A DNA stretch of 64,000 nt, taken from contig NW_021167081.1 in NCBI RefSeq assembly GCF_003711515.1, positions 1,104,236 to 1,168,235 on the forward strand, written 5' to 3'. Position 1 is the stretch's first letter; every line of letters starts with the position of its first letter. The translations under genes were made by a program, and so were the position numbers. The notes under the pieces are model-generated. The model did not search any database. It was not told the DNA's origin and worked only from the letters and a program-made list of their open reading frames with translations. This stretch comes from Sodiomyces alkalinus F11 (lineage: Eukaryota; Ascomycota; Sordariomycetes; Glomerellales; Plectosphaerellaceae). Shown here in pieces: positions 32,697 through 45,930 of this stretch.

Positions 32697-34531
32697 TGAA
32701 GGTAAGGTAACGGTTTCTCGAGTTGCTGATTCCTGGAATCTATATGATGATGAGGTGGGAGGAGAGAGAGATGCACATATCAAACATCACGGAAAAGAAA
32801 AACAAAAAAAGAAAGAACTCTAAGAAGACAGAGAGCGAGTGGGTGGGACTGGAAAAAGGTTATATCGAAATCTCATCTCCGTTCAGAATATCCTCTTATA
32901 GATCCAAAGGGCTTTGACCTACAACGATGAACCACAAAAAAGACACCCGAATTTTCCCCCAAGTCGTCATGCCCTTCATCCATCCAAGGCAACATGGAGA
33001 GGAGACAGGTGGGACGGGGTTAGATGAGTAGCACGGCACGAAAAGAAGCTCGGATTTTGGTCGGGAAGTTGGACCGTTGGGACGGCGCCGCATCCGCAGG
33101 GGCCAGCAAAAAAGAAAAAATACAGAATACAATGAAAATATAACCGGGGACCCTTTCGACTTTTTTTCTTCTTCGAACGAATTCCCGACCCAAATCCGGT
33201 TTCGTTTTCGTCCTCGTGACAAACTCATCGATTCTACCGTAGTCATATCCGTCCAAGCTGCTGGGGCCGAACCACACGCGATCTGTTTCCATTCCCGACC
33301 CAACGGGCTTATATTCGACGGTGGACCCAGGGGCCAGGACGACCAATGATATTGCATCGTTTCGCAACGTGCTTCGACGATTGACCGTTATTTCACCCGC
33401 CTGTTCCGGCCGGGTTTCGTTTTCGTTTTTATTTTATGTTTGTGGTGAAGACAATAAATCAGAGGAAAACATGGAAAATAACTAGATACATCAACCCGAT
33501 GATGATGTTGAAGACATTTTGATATTGCCAAGATTTATAAAACCGTGCCAAGCCTGGGGATCCCGCTGTCATCACGCAGCCACAGGCCGATCGCGCCTTG
33601 GCATTGAAATGTTAGAAAGAGCCGCTACAACAAGTTTACCATTCCATTCATCTTGGACTTGAAGCAGGAAAAAGAAACGGGCATTCCGTTTTTCTCTTGT
33701 TTGAGCCTGTACACTGGACACCCCCCCAAAGCAGCCTCTAAATACTAAACTGGCCCAGACCGTTTTCACAGCATCTAGCACGCCATGCCATGGACCTCCT
33801 CGGCGCAGAGTTGTGAGCATCATCCTCTCCTTGGGAAAAAAAAGAAGAAGAAAAGAAGGTAAAAGAAGGAAGAGAAGCAAAAAATAAAATAAAAAAATTT
33901 GCCAAAACCCTCAATATACACATAGCAACAACAGACTAAGAAAGGAGGAGAGAAGGAAAAAAAGACCACCCGGTAGTAAAAATGTCGCAATAGCAAGCAC
34001 TATCCCCAGCAAAACGATGCAGTTATTCACTTTTCCACCCTGCCATCGCATGTGTCAGATGGGGACACCGCATCCCCCAACTCCCGCGACGCGCTCGAGA
34101 CTCCTCTCGGTCCTCGTGCCACAATGTAGCCCGAGCAGTGCTGTGCTGTGCTGTGCTGTGCTGCGCTGCGCTGTGCATGGCTTTCTTGTGTGCCTCTCGT
34201 CCCCCGAAACGCGCTCGCTGTAATGCCCTGTCCCGCAGTAGGGTAAGGTAAAATGTAGTTTCCAGGTCCAGACCAGGGTGAACGGACACAGTCTGCCAAA
34301 CTTCTGCCCTTCCACCAAAAACGCCGCGCTAGCCAGGAAACATAAGAATGACGGATCGTAGCAATGACAAAGCGAAGGAGAAAAACAAACAAGAAAAGAA
34401 AAGAAAAAAGAAAAAGAAAAAAAGACAAAAGAAAATGTTACTTGGTTGCAGTCCGTCGCCATTTCTGTCAAGTTCTGATGACATGTACCAAGACGTCCGT
34501 CTGCCTCATCCTGCGAATGCGACAGTCATTT
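32697..34531. other. Intergenic region transporter / RIM15; no gene seen
   Basis: 1.8 kb including the transporter promoter and the 3' part of the RIM15 transcript. It holds A-rich tracts (33830-33900, 34360-34440) and the CTGTG array listed separately. No supported open frame. Confidence 0.55.
34138..34176. repeat. (GTGCT)n pentanucleotide array
   Basis: About seven to eight copies of GTGCT, two of them changed to GCGCT, in the likely 3' untranslated region of RIM15 (350 nt past its stop). Confidence 0.8.
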
Positions 34532-37500
34532 TTAGCTCTTCGATGGACCAGTCTTTTCCACGGCTCGCGGCGTGCGCTCTTCTTCTTCTTCTTCCCTGCC
34601 CACATCCCGCTGTGCCGTCTGCGGACGCGGCGTCTCTTCCACCTCGGCCGCACACGATGCGGGCTTGCCGTCATTCGGAGGCGGAGGAGTGCACATCGGC
34701 CCCGTTTCCTCCGCGGCCCCGAAAAGAAGTGCCGGCCCATCCTCCTTACACGGTGTAACCACCTGCGTCACCGGCTCCGTTGTGCTTTCCGACGAGGCGA
34801 TAAACCCGCCGTCGTGGCTGTCCGCCCGCATCATCTCGATCCCGAGCTTCGAGCTGGGCAAAAGCGGCTTGACCCGGAACGATTTGACGCTGCTGCCGCT
34901 GTCGCTGCTCCCACTGCTGTTGCTCTGCCCCTGTCTCGGCTGGTCGTGCACAAGCCCGAGCTCCTCGTCTTCGTCATCCGCCGAGTCGGTGCTCTCTGCC
35001 ATTCGCCGTGCTGCCGGCTCCCTTTTCGCCTTGCCCTTCTCGCCCAGCCGTGGTGCCGTGTATTTTCTAGTCGTCGCGTGGTCCGTCACGCTCGCCGCCG
35101 GCTGCTGCGAAATTAAGGCCAAGGGTGGCACGGTCTTCGGCAATTCGCCCACCGCATTGTACACGACCTCCTCCCCCTCCTCCTCCTCCTCCTCCCTCCC
35201 TTCCTCGTCCTCCTCCCGGATCCCCAGGCCGCCTCCATCCTCCCATTCGCTCGTGCCTCTGCGAGAGACCACCACGGGAGGGACATCGTCTGTCGATACC
35301 GCCGACTCGGAATCCCCAAAAAGGCTGGACCCAATCGAATCTTCCCGGCTCGACGTGACCACGCTGCTGCTGGCCCGCCCAGGGAACACCGATGAGCTCG
35401 ACGTTGGGCTGTCGTCCGCTCGCAGGCTCGCCTGCCGGAGGCCCGACGGGACGGGATGAGGCAGAAAGAGTGGGTTGGTCGGCCCGGGCGACTGCGGCTT
35501 CCACTGACAAAGGTTCTTGAGCACCTCCGAGAGCTTCGAGCTCGAAATGGGCTTCTCGATGAGGGAATCGAAATAATGTGGAGCCTGCAGCTCCTTGAGG
35601 TAGGCCGTGATCGCCACGATGGGCGTGTTCGAGTTGGCATTCTTCGTCTCGCGGATCATCCTCGCCACATCGGCCCCGCTGATCTGAGGGAGTCGGTATG
35701 CGAGGAAGATGATGTCGAACTTGATGTCGCTCAGCGAATACCGAACCGCTTCCGACCCGTTAGGCACTGATATGGTACGGCAACGTAGCTTCTCCAGCAG
35801 CTTTTCCATCACCATCCGGGAAACCGGGTGGTCCTCGCAGATCAACACATCCAGCGGCCGGAACATGGGTCCGTCGTCGAGCGCAATCTGGGACAGCCGT
35901 CGAGAGCTCTGCCGTCGACGTTGCACCCGGAGCAGCGCGTTGTGCTTCTCGCTCTCATTGTCGGAAGATGACGGCGACATGTCGAATACTTGACTCCGAC
36001 GATTCCGGTGGTGGGCGAGGAGGTCTGACGTTATCGGACTGCCTTCCTGAGACTGCGATCCGACCGTGAGGGAACGAGACCGGCCGGTGGACGAAGTGCT
36101 CGCCTGCCGCGGTGTCGCCACCAGCTTCTGAGGCGACAAGGCCAGCGGAGGCGGAGCTTGGCCGCGTCCTTTGACCGGAGAGGCCGACACCGACACCGAA
36201 GTGGCCGCCTTTTGCAGGCTAGGGGGCACCTTGGGCACGTCCAGCCCAGGATTGGGCTGCAAGGAAGCACTGGACGGCGGCTGAGAGAAACTTGACGCAT
36301 TGCTGGATGTCTTGCGTCGTCCCTCGCTTCCCTGTCCGGCAACAAACGACACCAGGAGAGGGGAGGAAGGCTGGGAGGCCCGACTGGGAGACGAGTTGGC
36401 GTGATGACCCAGCCCAGAAGGAGATTGTGGCCTGTTGTGGGCCTTGGCGTGGGAGATTGTCCGCTGAACTGGAACGGACATAACGGGGCTCCCCTCCAGT
36501 GCCGGGCCAGGAGAGGTGATGGGTCCACCTCCGGAGCTGATGGAGGCCTGCTTGTTCTGGGTCGCCAGCGCCTCGGCGCGAAGCTTCTGAATCACGTCCT
36601 TGTTGGCTTTTTCTAGAACAGGAAGGTTCTTGAACGCAAAGGAGCCAAAGTCATCCGCAGGCACGGGCTCGCTCAGACGCCTACTCTTCAAGTCCCGCAC
36701 ATGAGGCGGGATGTGAAGCGGCATCAGGTTGCGCTTGATCGAGTTGACCTGGGACCTGACGCGGGAAAGCGCATCATGCGGCCGGGCCGGATAGTCGGAA
36801 CCTGCTGCGGAGGACGGCGGTGATGTTTGGTCTTCCATCTCCTCGGCGAACGACTGCAACACTGCTCCGCGGCTATCGAAATACTCCGTATTCTCGGGAT
36901 CGTCTGTTTGCGGAACGAACTGCGCCTCGTCCTGCACCAAAGTTTCCCAATTGATGCCGCTGAACCACGGGTGATTTCGAATTTCCTCTCCTCCCGAGGC
37001 GTACTTGTCATCGCGGGCCGCCCCCAGCCTCATCTGCGGTTCCATGCAGAGTAGTTTGTTGATGAGATCCTTGGCTTCCTCGGAGATGGGTTCGCAATCG
37101 GCCTCGTCGGGCCACTGGATCTTACGGGCAAGAATGTTCTCAAAGACAAGCTCGGCCTCGCTGGCGTGAAAGGGTGGGTAACCGTACAAGAACTCGAACA
37201 TGATGCAGCCCACTGACCACCAGTCGCTTGTTTCGTCCTGCTTCTCACCCTTGATCGTCTCCGGTGCTAGGTAGTCAGGCGTGCCCACAAAACGTCGGTT
37301 CGTGTCCTCCGGGTCGAATAGGGCCATGGCCGGGGGCATCATGCTACCGTTCTGCGGCGGCGTGTTCTTCCCAAGCAGTTCAGCACTCGACTGTGACATC
37401 TGTGATAGGCTGCTTGACTGATGCGGAAGACCTGGTACCTCAGGAGACGTGACGTTGCTCTCGTTATGCTCATCCGCACACTTGGCACCATGTGGCTGGG

Positions 37501-40484
37501 ATGCCGCCGGTTCGGGATCGTTCAGCGAGAAGTTATGCAGCATGTGCGCGAGGGCGTCGCTGCCACCACTTTCACTGCGACGATCGGAGCCCGAGATGCG
37601 ACGGGGTTCGTGCGAAAGACCTCCGAGGACGAAGTACGACGACAATCCGTGGTTGGCCCCCACCTCGGGTGACATTTGCGGAGTGAGGTTCGGTGACGGC
37701 GAGTGGCCGTGGAGATCCATGGACGTCGAACGAGACGAGGCCATTGACGCCGAGCGGGCAAACGGCCCCTGCTTGAGAAGATCCGGGGTGGATTCGGGAT
37801 TTTCGCTATTAAGCGCCCGCTTCTGTCGTCCAACAAGACCCATTCGCGACAGACCAAAGTCGGTCAGTTTTAAATGGCCCTTCTGGTCAATCAGGAGGTT
37901 GTCGGGTTTAAGATCACGATGAATGATGTCGCGGCTGTGAAGATGCTCTACACCCAGTATTACCTCGCCGAGATATTTCATGGCCCAGTGCTCAGGGAGA
38001 CCCCCAAGCACCTTGATCAGCGACGCGCAGTCACCCCCATTGAGATACTCCATGACCAAGTAGAGATAGTCCTTGCTTGAGAAAGTCCAGTACAGCTTGG
38101 CGACGAAGTCACTCTGGCCCTGCCACATCATGATGGCACGTTCAGCCTTGACGTTGCTGACCTGATTCTTGGCCACCATGTCTGCCTTCTTCAAGACCTT
38201 GATGGCGAAATATTCCCCAGTTGACTTCTTCTTCGACAAGTACACGCTCCCGAACGCGCCTTTGCTGATCGGCTTGATGATCTCGAAATCCTTGATCGAA
38301 GGAGGCGCAGGCCGAGCTTGCGGGGGCGGATTATGGGCGCTCAGCCTTGGTGACGGTGGGGGACGCATGACGAACTCGGACATGGCCGTCGACGACTGGC
38401 GGCGATGATGATGCGGTGCCACGGCCGGCGAACCAAACTCGCTGGTGGGCAGCATGGGGGACGGCTCGGGAGAAACCACGCCGTCGTGGCCGTAAACGAA
38501 ATGGCGAGGTTTATGGATTCGCAAAGGCGAAGACGGTTGAGTCCCGCGCGACGGCGATTCCTGCCGCCGAGGCGACGCGGTACCTGGCAGGACGAGACTT
38601 CGACGGTGATGTTGGCGGGAGCTCGCAGCGCGGCGGAGATCGCCGAATTCAGACATGGGGGATTCGGTTCGTGGCTGGCGTGAGGTCAACGACGACGAAC
38701 GCAGGCTGCCTTCGCTGTCGCCCGTGTCGCTCTCGCAGAGCAGGGACTCTCGCCTTGATTCGCGCGAACTGCTGACATGTCCAACGCTTCCGAGATTAGA
38801 CTTCGCCGTTACAGAACGTTCTCGCGGGCTGTCTGACCGGGCGGAACCTATGAAGGACATTGGACGTGTCCGAGTTATGCCGTCGTCAAGGGCTGCGTTC
38901 TCTAGGGCGGCTGCAAGGGCGGACGGGTTTCCTGCCGCGTTGTCCAGGAACGGAGTCCCCTCCCGCGGGGCCGGCGTGAGGTCCTCGGTGTCTGCATCCC
39001 CGTCCTCCTCCTCCTCGTCCTCCGTCGAGTCACTCAACCGCCCAGCGGCAATACGAGCTGCCTTATGCATGGCTTCGTCGATGCAGGATTGAACCAGGAC
39101 AGCAAACTCGATGCGAATACGTTCGGCGTACTCGATGATCTTGCGGTGCCTGAAGATCGCCTCAACTTTGGCTTTGGCGGCCTTTTCCGTGTCGGTACAG
39201 AGAAGGGCGAGGCCTTGTTCCTGCTCGAGCGTGTTGCTGCCTGGCGACTGCCATTGCATGACCTGGGCGATACGTGATTCGGACTGGGGTGACTCTGCTC
39301 GAGGCTCCCCGGGGGTTTGCGAGGCGGACTCTTTGATGGCTGGCGTACTGATTTCTATGGCAGTGTCACACAGATCCATCAAAAGTTCCACGATTCGGGC
39401 CTGGGGCCGGCGAATGGCGAAGGAACGGGCCCTCGCGTGACCGAAGCCACCGGATCGATCCCTGGACTGAGATACCGAGTTTGCTGGGGACGATTGGCTG
39501 GAGGGAGGCGGGCCAATGGGTAGACCCTTGTACTCGGCAACCGGCAGAGGCGGCTGGTCCCCAGTGAGGGAACGGCTCCTCCGGGCCTCGAGGGCATCCA
39601 AGACTCTGACAATGGCATGTCGATGCTCGATAAGATTTTCCTGTGCCATCTGTACGTCCATCTCGGCTCTGTGTTCTTGCAGGCACAGGTCGGTGTGTTT
39701 CTCGAACCACCAGGGCGATATTTGACGTTCGCAGATACGACAGAGCACGGGTAGCGGGGGTGGGTGATTCTCAGGATCTTCGATACCGGACTCAGCGAGC
39801 TGGGTGAGGTAACTGGCAAGGACTTCGGCGCCTGACCCTAGGGCATCAACAATCACCAGGGGGAGGTCGATTTTGATCTCTCGGGGAGCGATCCAGGGTC
39901 GAACCATCCACATCGTCTGCGAGGCATGGCTTAGTACGAGGAAAGATGGGACGCAAGACAAAATTGGCGGCATTGAGGGTTTCAGGGTTGATGCTTACAT
40001 GACTCTCGCCTCCCGAAACGATATCGTAGACCATAATACCTTGGGCTTCGAGTTCAATAGTCTCCGGCTGTTCAGGCTCAGCATCAGGGTTCTGAAGCCG
40101 TTCGAGGGATAGCAGCTTGGACAGAGGTCCTAAATGGACAGCGAACCGGATACGTTGGCTTCGAGAATCGTCGGATCTCATAGTATCCACCACCTTAGAG
40201 AATATATTCTTATTCTCGCTAACGATGAGATCGGCGATTGCAGTGCCTTGGACGGCGTTGGTCGGGGTGCCGAGTACGTCGGTCCATGAAGGACTGACCC
40301 ATCGTATGGTGCCGTCGAGGTTGACGTCGAGGATTACATTCAGAGTTTGTTCGGCAGCTTCGCGAAGTTCCTCGCACTCTTCTTGGATGTCCTGGGTAAA
40401 AGAACGCTCCATCGGGCCAGCCGCCTGTGCCCGAAGGCTCGTCACGGCCGGTGGAGAGAGTACGGCGTTGGGATTTTGGTCCAT
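34532..40484 (-). CDS. RIM15: RIM15-type nutrient-response protein kinase with PAS and receiver domains
   Basis: Two exons: 40484-39999 and 39916-34532, intron 82 nt; 1956 residues. Rim15 (Cek1/Ppk18 relatives in fission yeast) is an AGC-family kinase acting downstream of TOR, PKA and Pho85 signals; it promotes quiescence through endosulfine and inhibition of PP2A. Visible parts: PAS-like region about 47-150 (LDVNLDGTIRWVSPSWTDVLG); a CxxC...HxxxC zinc-finger-like element at about 221-240 (CRICERQISPWWFEKHTDLC); kinase domain from about 706 (GAFGSVYL, HRDLKPDN, DFG at Asp848, APE at Glu1048, ending near 1150); receiver-like domain from about 1518. The activation segment is interrupted by a long Ser/Pro-rich insert, usual for this kinase group. 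The receiver domain has Ala1568 where the phospho-Asp is expected. Large Ser-rich linkers separate the domains. Confidence 0.95.
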
Positions 40485-43400
40485 TGTGTTGAGAAAAGAA
40501 CGGGCAGAATCCCCGTTGGTATCGGTAGCATCGGTTTGGATCAGACCGGCACGGCGGTTCGGGAAGGTCTCGAGGTGGGAGGTCGGATGGAGGTAGCGTA
40601 TTGTCGGACTGAAGGCAGGGTTCGCGCGAGCGCGAGAGAGAGAGAGAAAGAGGGGGAGAGAGAGAGAGAGCTGAGAGCAGTCGAAGGCGGTTCGGAATCA
40701 CGACGACGATCAAGTAGATTGAGGGTCGATGTGACTCAGACTGAGCTGGATTATTTCAAGCCAGGAACCTGGCAGTCGGCCAGAGCTACAGGTTGGCAAT
40801 GATCGTAGACATATCGGAGCAACGTGGAAAGCGTTTCCCTCTATGTCGTCGACCTGGCCAGGTCTGTATTGGCGGTTTCGTCAACTCGCGGAGTTGTTAA
40901 CGGTCGGCCGCCTCAGCGGGATTCGGAACGCAATTGGGAAAGGTGACACTCTGAGAAGGCAATCAAACTCGGGAAAAGTGTTTGGCCTTGGACGCGGTGG
41001 TAAAACCCAGCAACCGAGAGGGCCGGCAGCCCTTGGCAATTGGGCGTGCTGGTTCGAAACTTTGGGCGAGCGACGGCACTGGCAAAAGAAATGAGAGAGA
41101 CCCAGGAGGCTCAGTCGCTGCAGTGACGCGGGGTGGACAACCAAAATACCCCAGTGGACGCGAAGACACGATCGGCTCCGGTGGAAAGGCGGGAAAAAGA
41201 GGAAGAGGAGAAGAAGAAAAAAGTTATGCAGTCCTTTATTGCTCCAGGGTCGATTGTGGTGTTGTATTCCGTAAATACAGCGCGAGGGCCAAGACGCAAT
41301 TGAGTAACCCAAGGCTACCGTAGCGAGGTAACGCTTAGGGCTGGGAGGCTCGTTTCAATGGGAGATAGGGAGAGACGCAGGTTGGAACTTTGGAGCAGTG
41401 AAGCCTCTTCTTCCTTTATGGTGATGGGTAGGAGGAGGATCAGACAGGTGGTTGGACTACACAGTCAATGTGACGGACCGTGGCTGGGGGCGACAACGGA
41501 GAGGACTTCCGGAAGATGTCAGCAGGAGATGGTACAAAGTCATTGAGTCGCAGCAATAGTGAGTGTGGTACCTAAAACTACTCCGTAATTACAGTGCAGA
41601 GTCGGTACATTTGCAAAGCGAGTTACATAGGTATGGTAAGAGGTAATTACACCGGTTCAACCTGTACTTCAGACTGAGTAGCACAGTGGTGAGCGGGGAA
41701 GAGCGCCATAAGATAGTGATGCAAAGAAAAGCCAATCGCCAATCGTCAGGTGCCAGTTCTCGGACAAGCCCGGTAGCGATACATGCATCACGGGCCTAAT
41801 CTATATACGGTATAGCGTACATATACCTAAAGCCGGCCAGTCGAAACAACATCGTTTCGGCTCAGGTTAAATAAAGAAGGAGGGACTGCCTGCGACTGCC
41901 TATAAATATAATCTGTATTATTATTATTCGTTTTATTTTATTTTATTTTTTGATCCCACGACGAAGCTTTTGTTTCGATTTTCTTACTCAATAAATCATG
42001 AGCTCGAATTTTCTTAACGAAGACATACACAGGGGAAGGGTCACAGTCTCCGTAATCGTACGAGAAACGAATTCGAAGTCTCACCCAAGCATCTATTTTT
42101 CTGAGTCGCACCAAGACCGAATGACCCCTCCCGTCCCGGTCAAGCCATGTTGCATACGACGCGCACTTTTATCAGCTTCCACCTCCTCTTACCATGCTCA
42201 TTATTGCTTCTATCTTGCCCTCCCTTGCCCTCCCCGGCACATCGACATGCAGGTAACCAGTCAGTCTTTATTTCTTTCGACTTCGCAACTCCCCCAATGC
42301 CCCTTGGCACATTCAGGGGCATGACTTGCTTTGTGCCCCTCAACCTCCTGTAACTCCCTGGCACAAAGAGCATACTTCGTACGTGTGTCTTATTCATAAT
42401 TGCCCCACAACTTTCAGGCCGGTCATACTCCTAAGAGAGGCGATAAAAACCTTGGTTGTTCGTCAATTACATTCGCCTCGCTTCTATGGGGAGTACCTGG
42501 TTCACGCCGCTGGGGCTCCTGACGATCCCGACAGCTCCCTCATGACGGCTGCTGCAGCCAGCATGACATGGCTGTATTTCTCATCTTATCATGCACCGTC
42601 AGAAACTAATTATGCCATCGATCTACCAGTTGACGGTATGGATAAGGTAGTCACCGGCCAAGCTTAATGGCCAAGCGACTCTCACCCTCAAGCCATGGTG
42701 CCCACAGCTAGCAGGACAGCGCCCGCACCGGGGGACAAAGACCCGAATAGCTCCCCCAAGGTCCAGTCTACCCAGTACCCCGGGTTTACTCACGGGATTA
42801 GGTATTACACTAATCGTGCTTTTGGCGTAGCATTTCCTACATCATGGTTTACTCCATACTTCCGGCACCGGCACCCCCCCTCTTCATCGGGTGGCTGCAA
42901 TCCATTGGTAGATGAGATCTGCCACCTGCAGTTTCTTCTCCGTGCATGATGTTGAATCTTGTTCTCCTCACTTGTTCTGCATCTGGCGCTGGGTTCGCTT
43001 CGACGGAACGTGCTACGCCATACACTATTCACCCAGGTATATCCGTAGTCCGGACTCCGTTCTCAGCCATTCCAACCCCTATCAAGTCTTGGATCTCGGG
43101 GTCCAGACCTTCTCTGCGAGGCAGATCGCTTTCCCTTGGGTTTCGTTCTCCATATTGGCCAGTCTTATCTTTAACATAATATAAGACTCGGAAACTACCT
43201 CCGTAAGCAACAAAACTTCTTTGTGCGAAACATCACTTACCGCAAAAAGAAAGAAAAGAAAATGGATAAATAAATAAAAACGTATCAAGATGCAACCCGT
43301 GCTACTGCTACTCAGTATGGATCAGTTTGTACTTGGTACGTCGTGAAACCGGTCCGGCCAGTTTAGACTGCCTTCGAACTTCTTCTCTTCCTTTCGAGAT

Positions 43401-45930
43401 GATCAACGACGTCGACCCCAAGCTAAATCAGCCATCGTCATCGTCTACTTAGGGAGATAGGCATCTGTCAACCTCACCATCAGCCATATATGGTTTTAGC
43501 GGGCTCCGTTCGCTCTACACCCTCTTCCTTCAGTCCGACCCTATCGATTGGCCTGCTCCATTGCCGCGATCAACTAAGAACATTACGCTGGCTTCCTGCA
43601 TATGCAAGCATGCATTTTACTGCATCTTAACATGGCCCGTGAGGGTATATGTGATCATGCATCTGCGAGGTCAGGAGCACGCTACCTGTATCGTCTATGT
43701 ACGCATCCATTGAGGACGTGGGCCAACAACCCTTGGGCATCTGGAGGGATGATCACAATGCCTTCTTGCGACTGAGCACTTACCTACCTTACCTAGGTTT
43801 CCTTAGCTCGATGCCGTCTGGCACATTATAGCACCACTATCTCACCACTCCGTGGGATGACTGTAGTCCCAGCGTCGTCCCGCCACGGGTCAGGTCCCAG
43901 TGCAACTCGAGACGTAAAACAACGCGCTGTACGGTTGTGAGGTTGTTCATTGTTAGAAGAGAGCTGCCTAGATAGCTACAGTGGTGGAGATACTATAAGC
44001 CCTAATGGCTAGCCCTGTGCGGGTTACGTAACCCGCCTATCAGACGCCCCATGTCCTGATTAAACATTCGGTGAACCTCCTCGCCTTCCCCCCTCCCCTG
44101 GCGTTTCTTTCTTCGCCATCCGCTAATCTGCCGGCCTGATGGCTCCGGTCGACTCTCGTCCAACCGACGATCCGGTGGCAACGGCAAGGCGGCGTTGCTT
44201 GTATTTCCACTCTACCCGCCCGCTATCTATTAGGTACCTTATGAGTAACTCGGACTTCGAACTGCGGCATCCCGCCAGTGCGGCCAGTCCAATGTCAATG
44301 TCATGGCTCTTGCTTGTCTCTCACACCGTACCCCGTACTCAAGATTCTACGCCAAATTCTGTTCGTTTCGTCATTCCCGCCCGTCCAATACCGTATTGAC
44401 TTTCATGTCGAACCAGGTCTCCACGGTCCCAATCCAATCCCAATTTAACCATGTCACCCTTTGTTTTCTGGGCCACAAGGGTGGTCGAGGTAGCGTTCAA
44501 CGTCTCGTCGACTATACTCTTACAAGTGAACTAGGTACGGAGTACAGAAGCCCTATCACCAGGACAATAAACGTCGTTTGCACCTCACGTGCACATTTCC
44601 AGCTTTCCAGCAGCAGACACTCTATTCGGCAATGCCAATTCCACGGACAAACAACCAGCACGAGCCTACTAACCTCTACACGGCAGGACTCCGGTAATGT
44701 TTTCATCCCAGGCCACATGATGCCCGGTTTTGCCACTCTTTCACTTCCTCTGCATTTGCGTGTGTACAAAAGCTGATCTTTTGTTTCTCTTCCGGACTTT
44801 ACCCCTTAATCCGGTTTGAACAAACGCCGATCCTGCCCACGAGCTAGCTGTTTAGGCCACGAAATCCGGCAGTGGTTGTGATCGAAAAAAAAAAAACTGT
44901 GCCTAGGCGCAGAGAATGATACCTATGCCGTGGTCGTCTCACGGGGTTGTCGTCTAAACAGCTCTTTACGCACGCATCCCATAAGGACTCTTAATACTGT
45001 AACACCCCCGGAATTGAGTGTCTCGGTTGGACGGTCCCTCAAAGAGATGCCCCTTGTTTTATTTGCCCAGGACTCTGTTGTGGGAGGGCAAAGGCGCAAG
45101 GGGTTGCCAGGTGACCTCCCAGGGGGGGTCGGCTTGGTCTATCATGGCTCGAGCCTATTACTTACTGCATGTATGGCTCAGATGTCGGTGTAAGATCTGG
45201 TGCGGGGTCCATTGTGTGCACTGCTTCCTCAAGACTGCGTACATGTGACTGTCACTCAGCTCAGGGGCTTTCCCTCTCTCCAGGTGCCGAAGTCCGGATC
45301 CCGGGTGATCAGTATCCTTCACCCTGACAGTTGACCTTGAAGATCCGAGATCCTTCTTGCTCTCAGTACCGATGTGCGAAACCGGGCGGTCGAGGAATTC
45401 TCGGGCTAATATTTGGTGGACAGAAAAAGGTCAGTACTGCGTGTTGCATGTACGCCGGTGATCTTGCCCCGTCAGTCGGACTGTGAATGCACGCCGATAT
45501 TACCGTCTGCCACTCTGAATATGCAACCCCAGGCGTCGCAATCGAAGAGGCGGAGGGGATCATTGCAAAGAATGGAAGTGCAGCACAAAATCGAGGACAT
45601 CGTTTGGTCGAACAACAACCCAGGACACACTCATTGTATTAATTGTATTATTATGGTAATCGGCTACCCTCCTGGAGCGGGATGCACAGAGAGCTAGGCT
45701 ACAAATTGGGGAGGACCGGGGCCCTTTTCCCTCTTTTGTCTCTGTGCCTCGCAGGAACCGGCCATGCCATACCAAAGACAGAAGAAAAGACCATATCATA
45801 TCTCCTTGTGGGGGCTGTCTTTTGCAGTCTTTGGCACAAGACTAGAACGTCCCATCCAATCTCCCGTCCCCCCTTTTTTTTCCCTTTTTTTCTTCTCTTG
45901 TCTTCTTCTTTTCCCAGAAAACTTACCCAT
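40485..45930. other. 5.4-kb gene-free region upstream of RIM15
   Basis: No open frame with family or codon support on either strand. The first part (to about 41.3 kb) is the RIM15 leader/promoter, with a GA-rich tract at 40633-40670. TTATT/TTTTA runs occur at 41900-41950 and AGGTACCTTA and TACGGAGTAC words at 44233 and 44535. Base composition is ordinary, unlike the RIP-affected right flank. Confidence 0.5.
40633..40670. repeat. (GA)n-rich microsatellite
   Basis: Imperfect GA dinucleotide tract about 150-190 nt upstream of the RIM15 start codon, reading as CT-rich on the coding strand, common in fungal 5' leaders. Confidence 0.75.
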
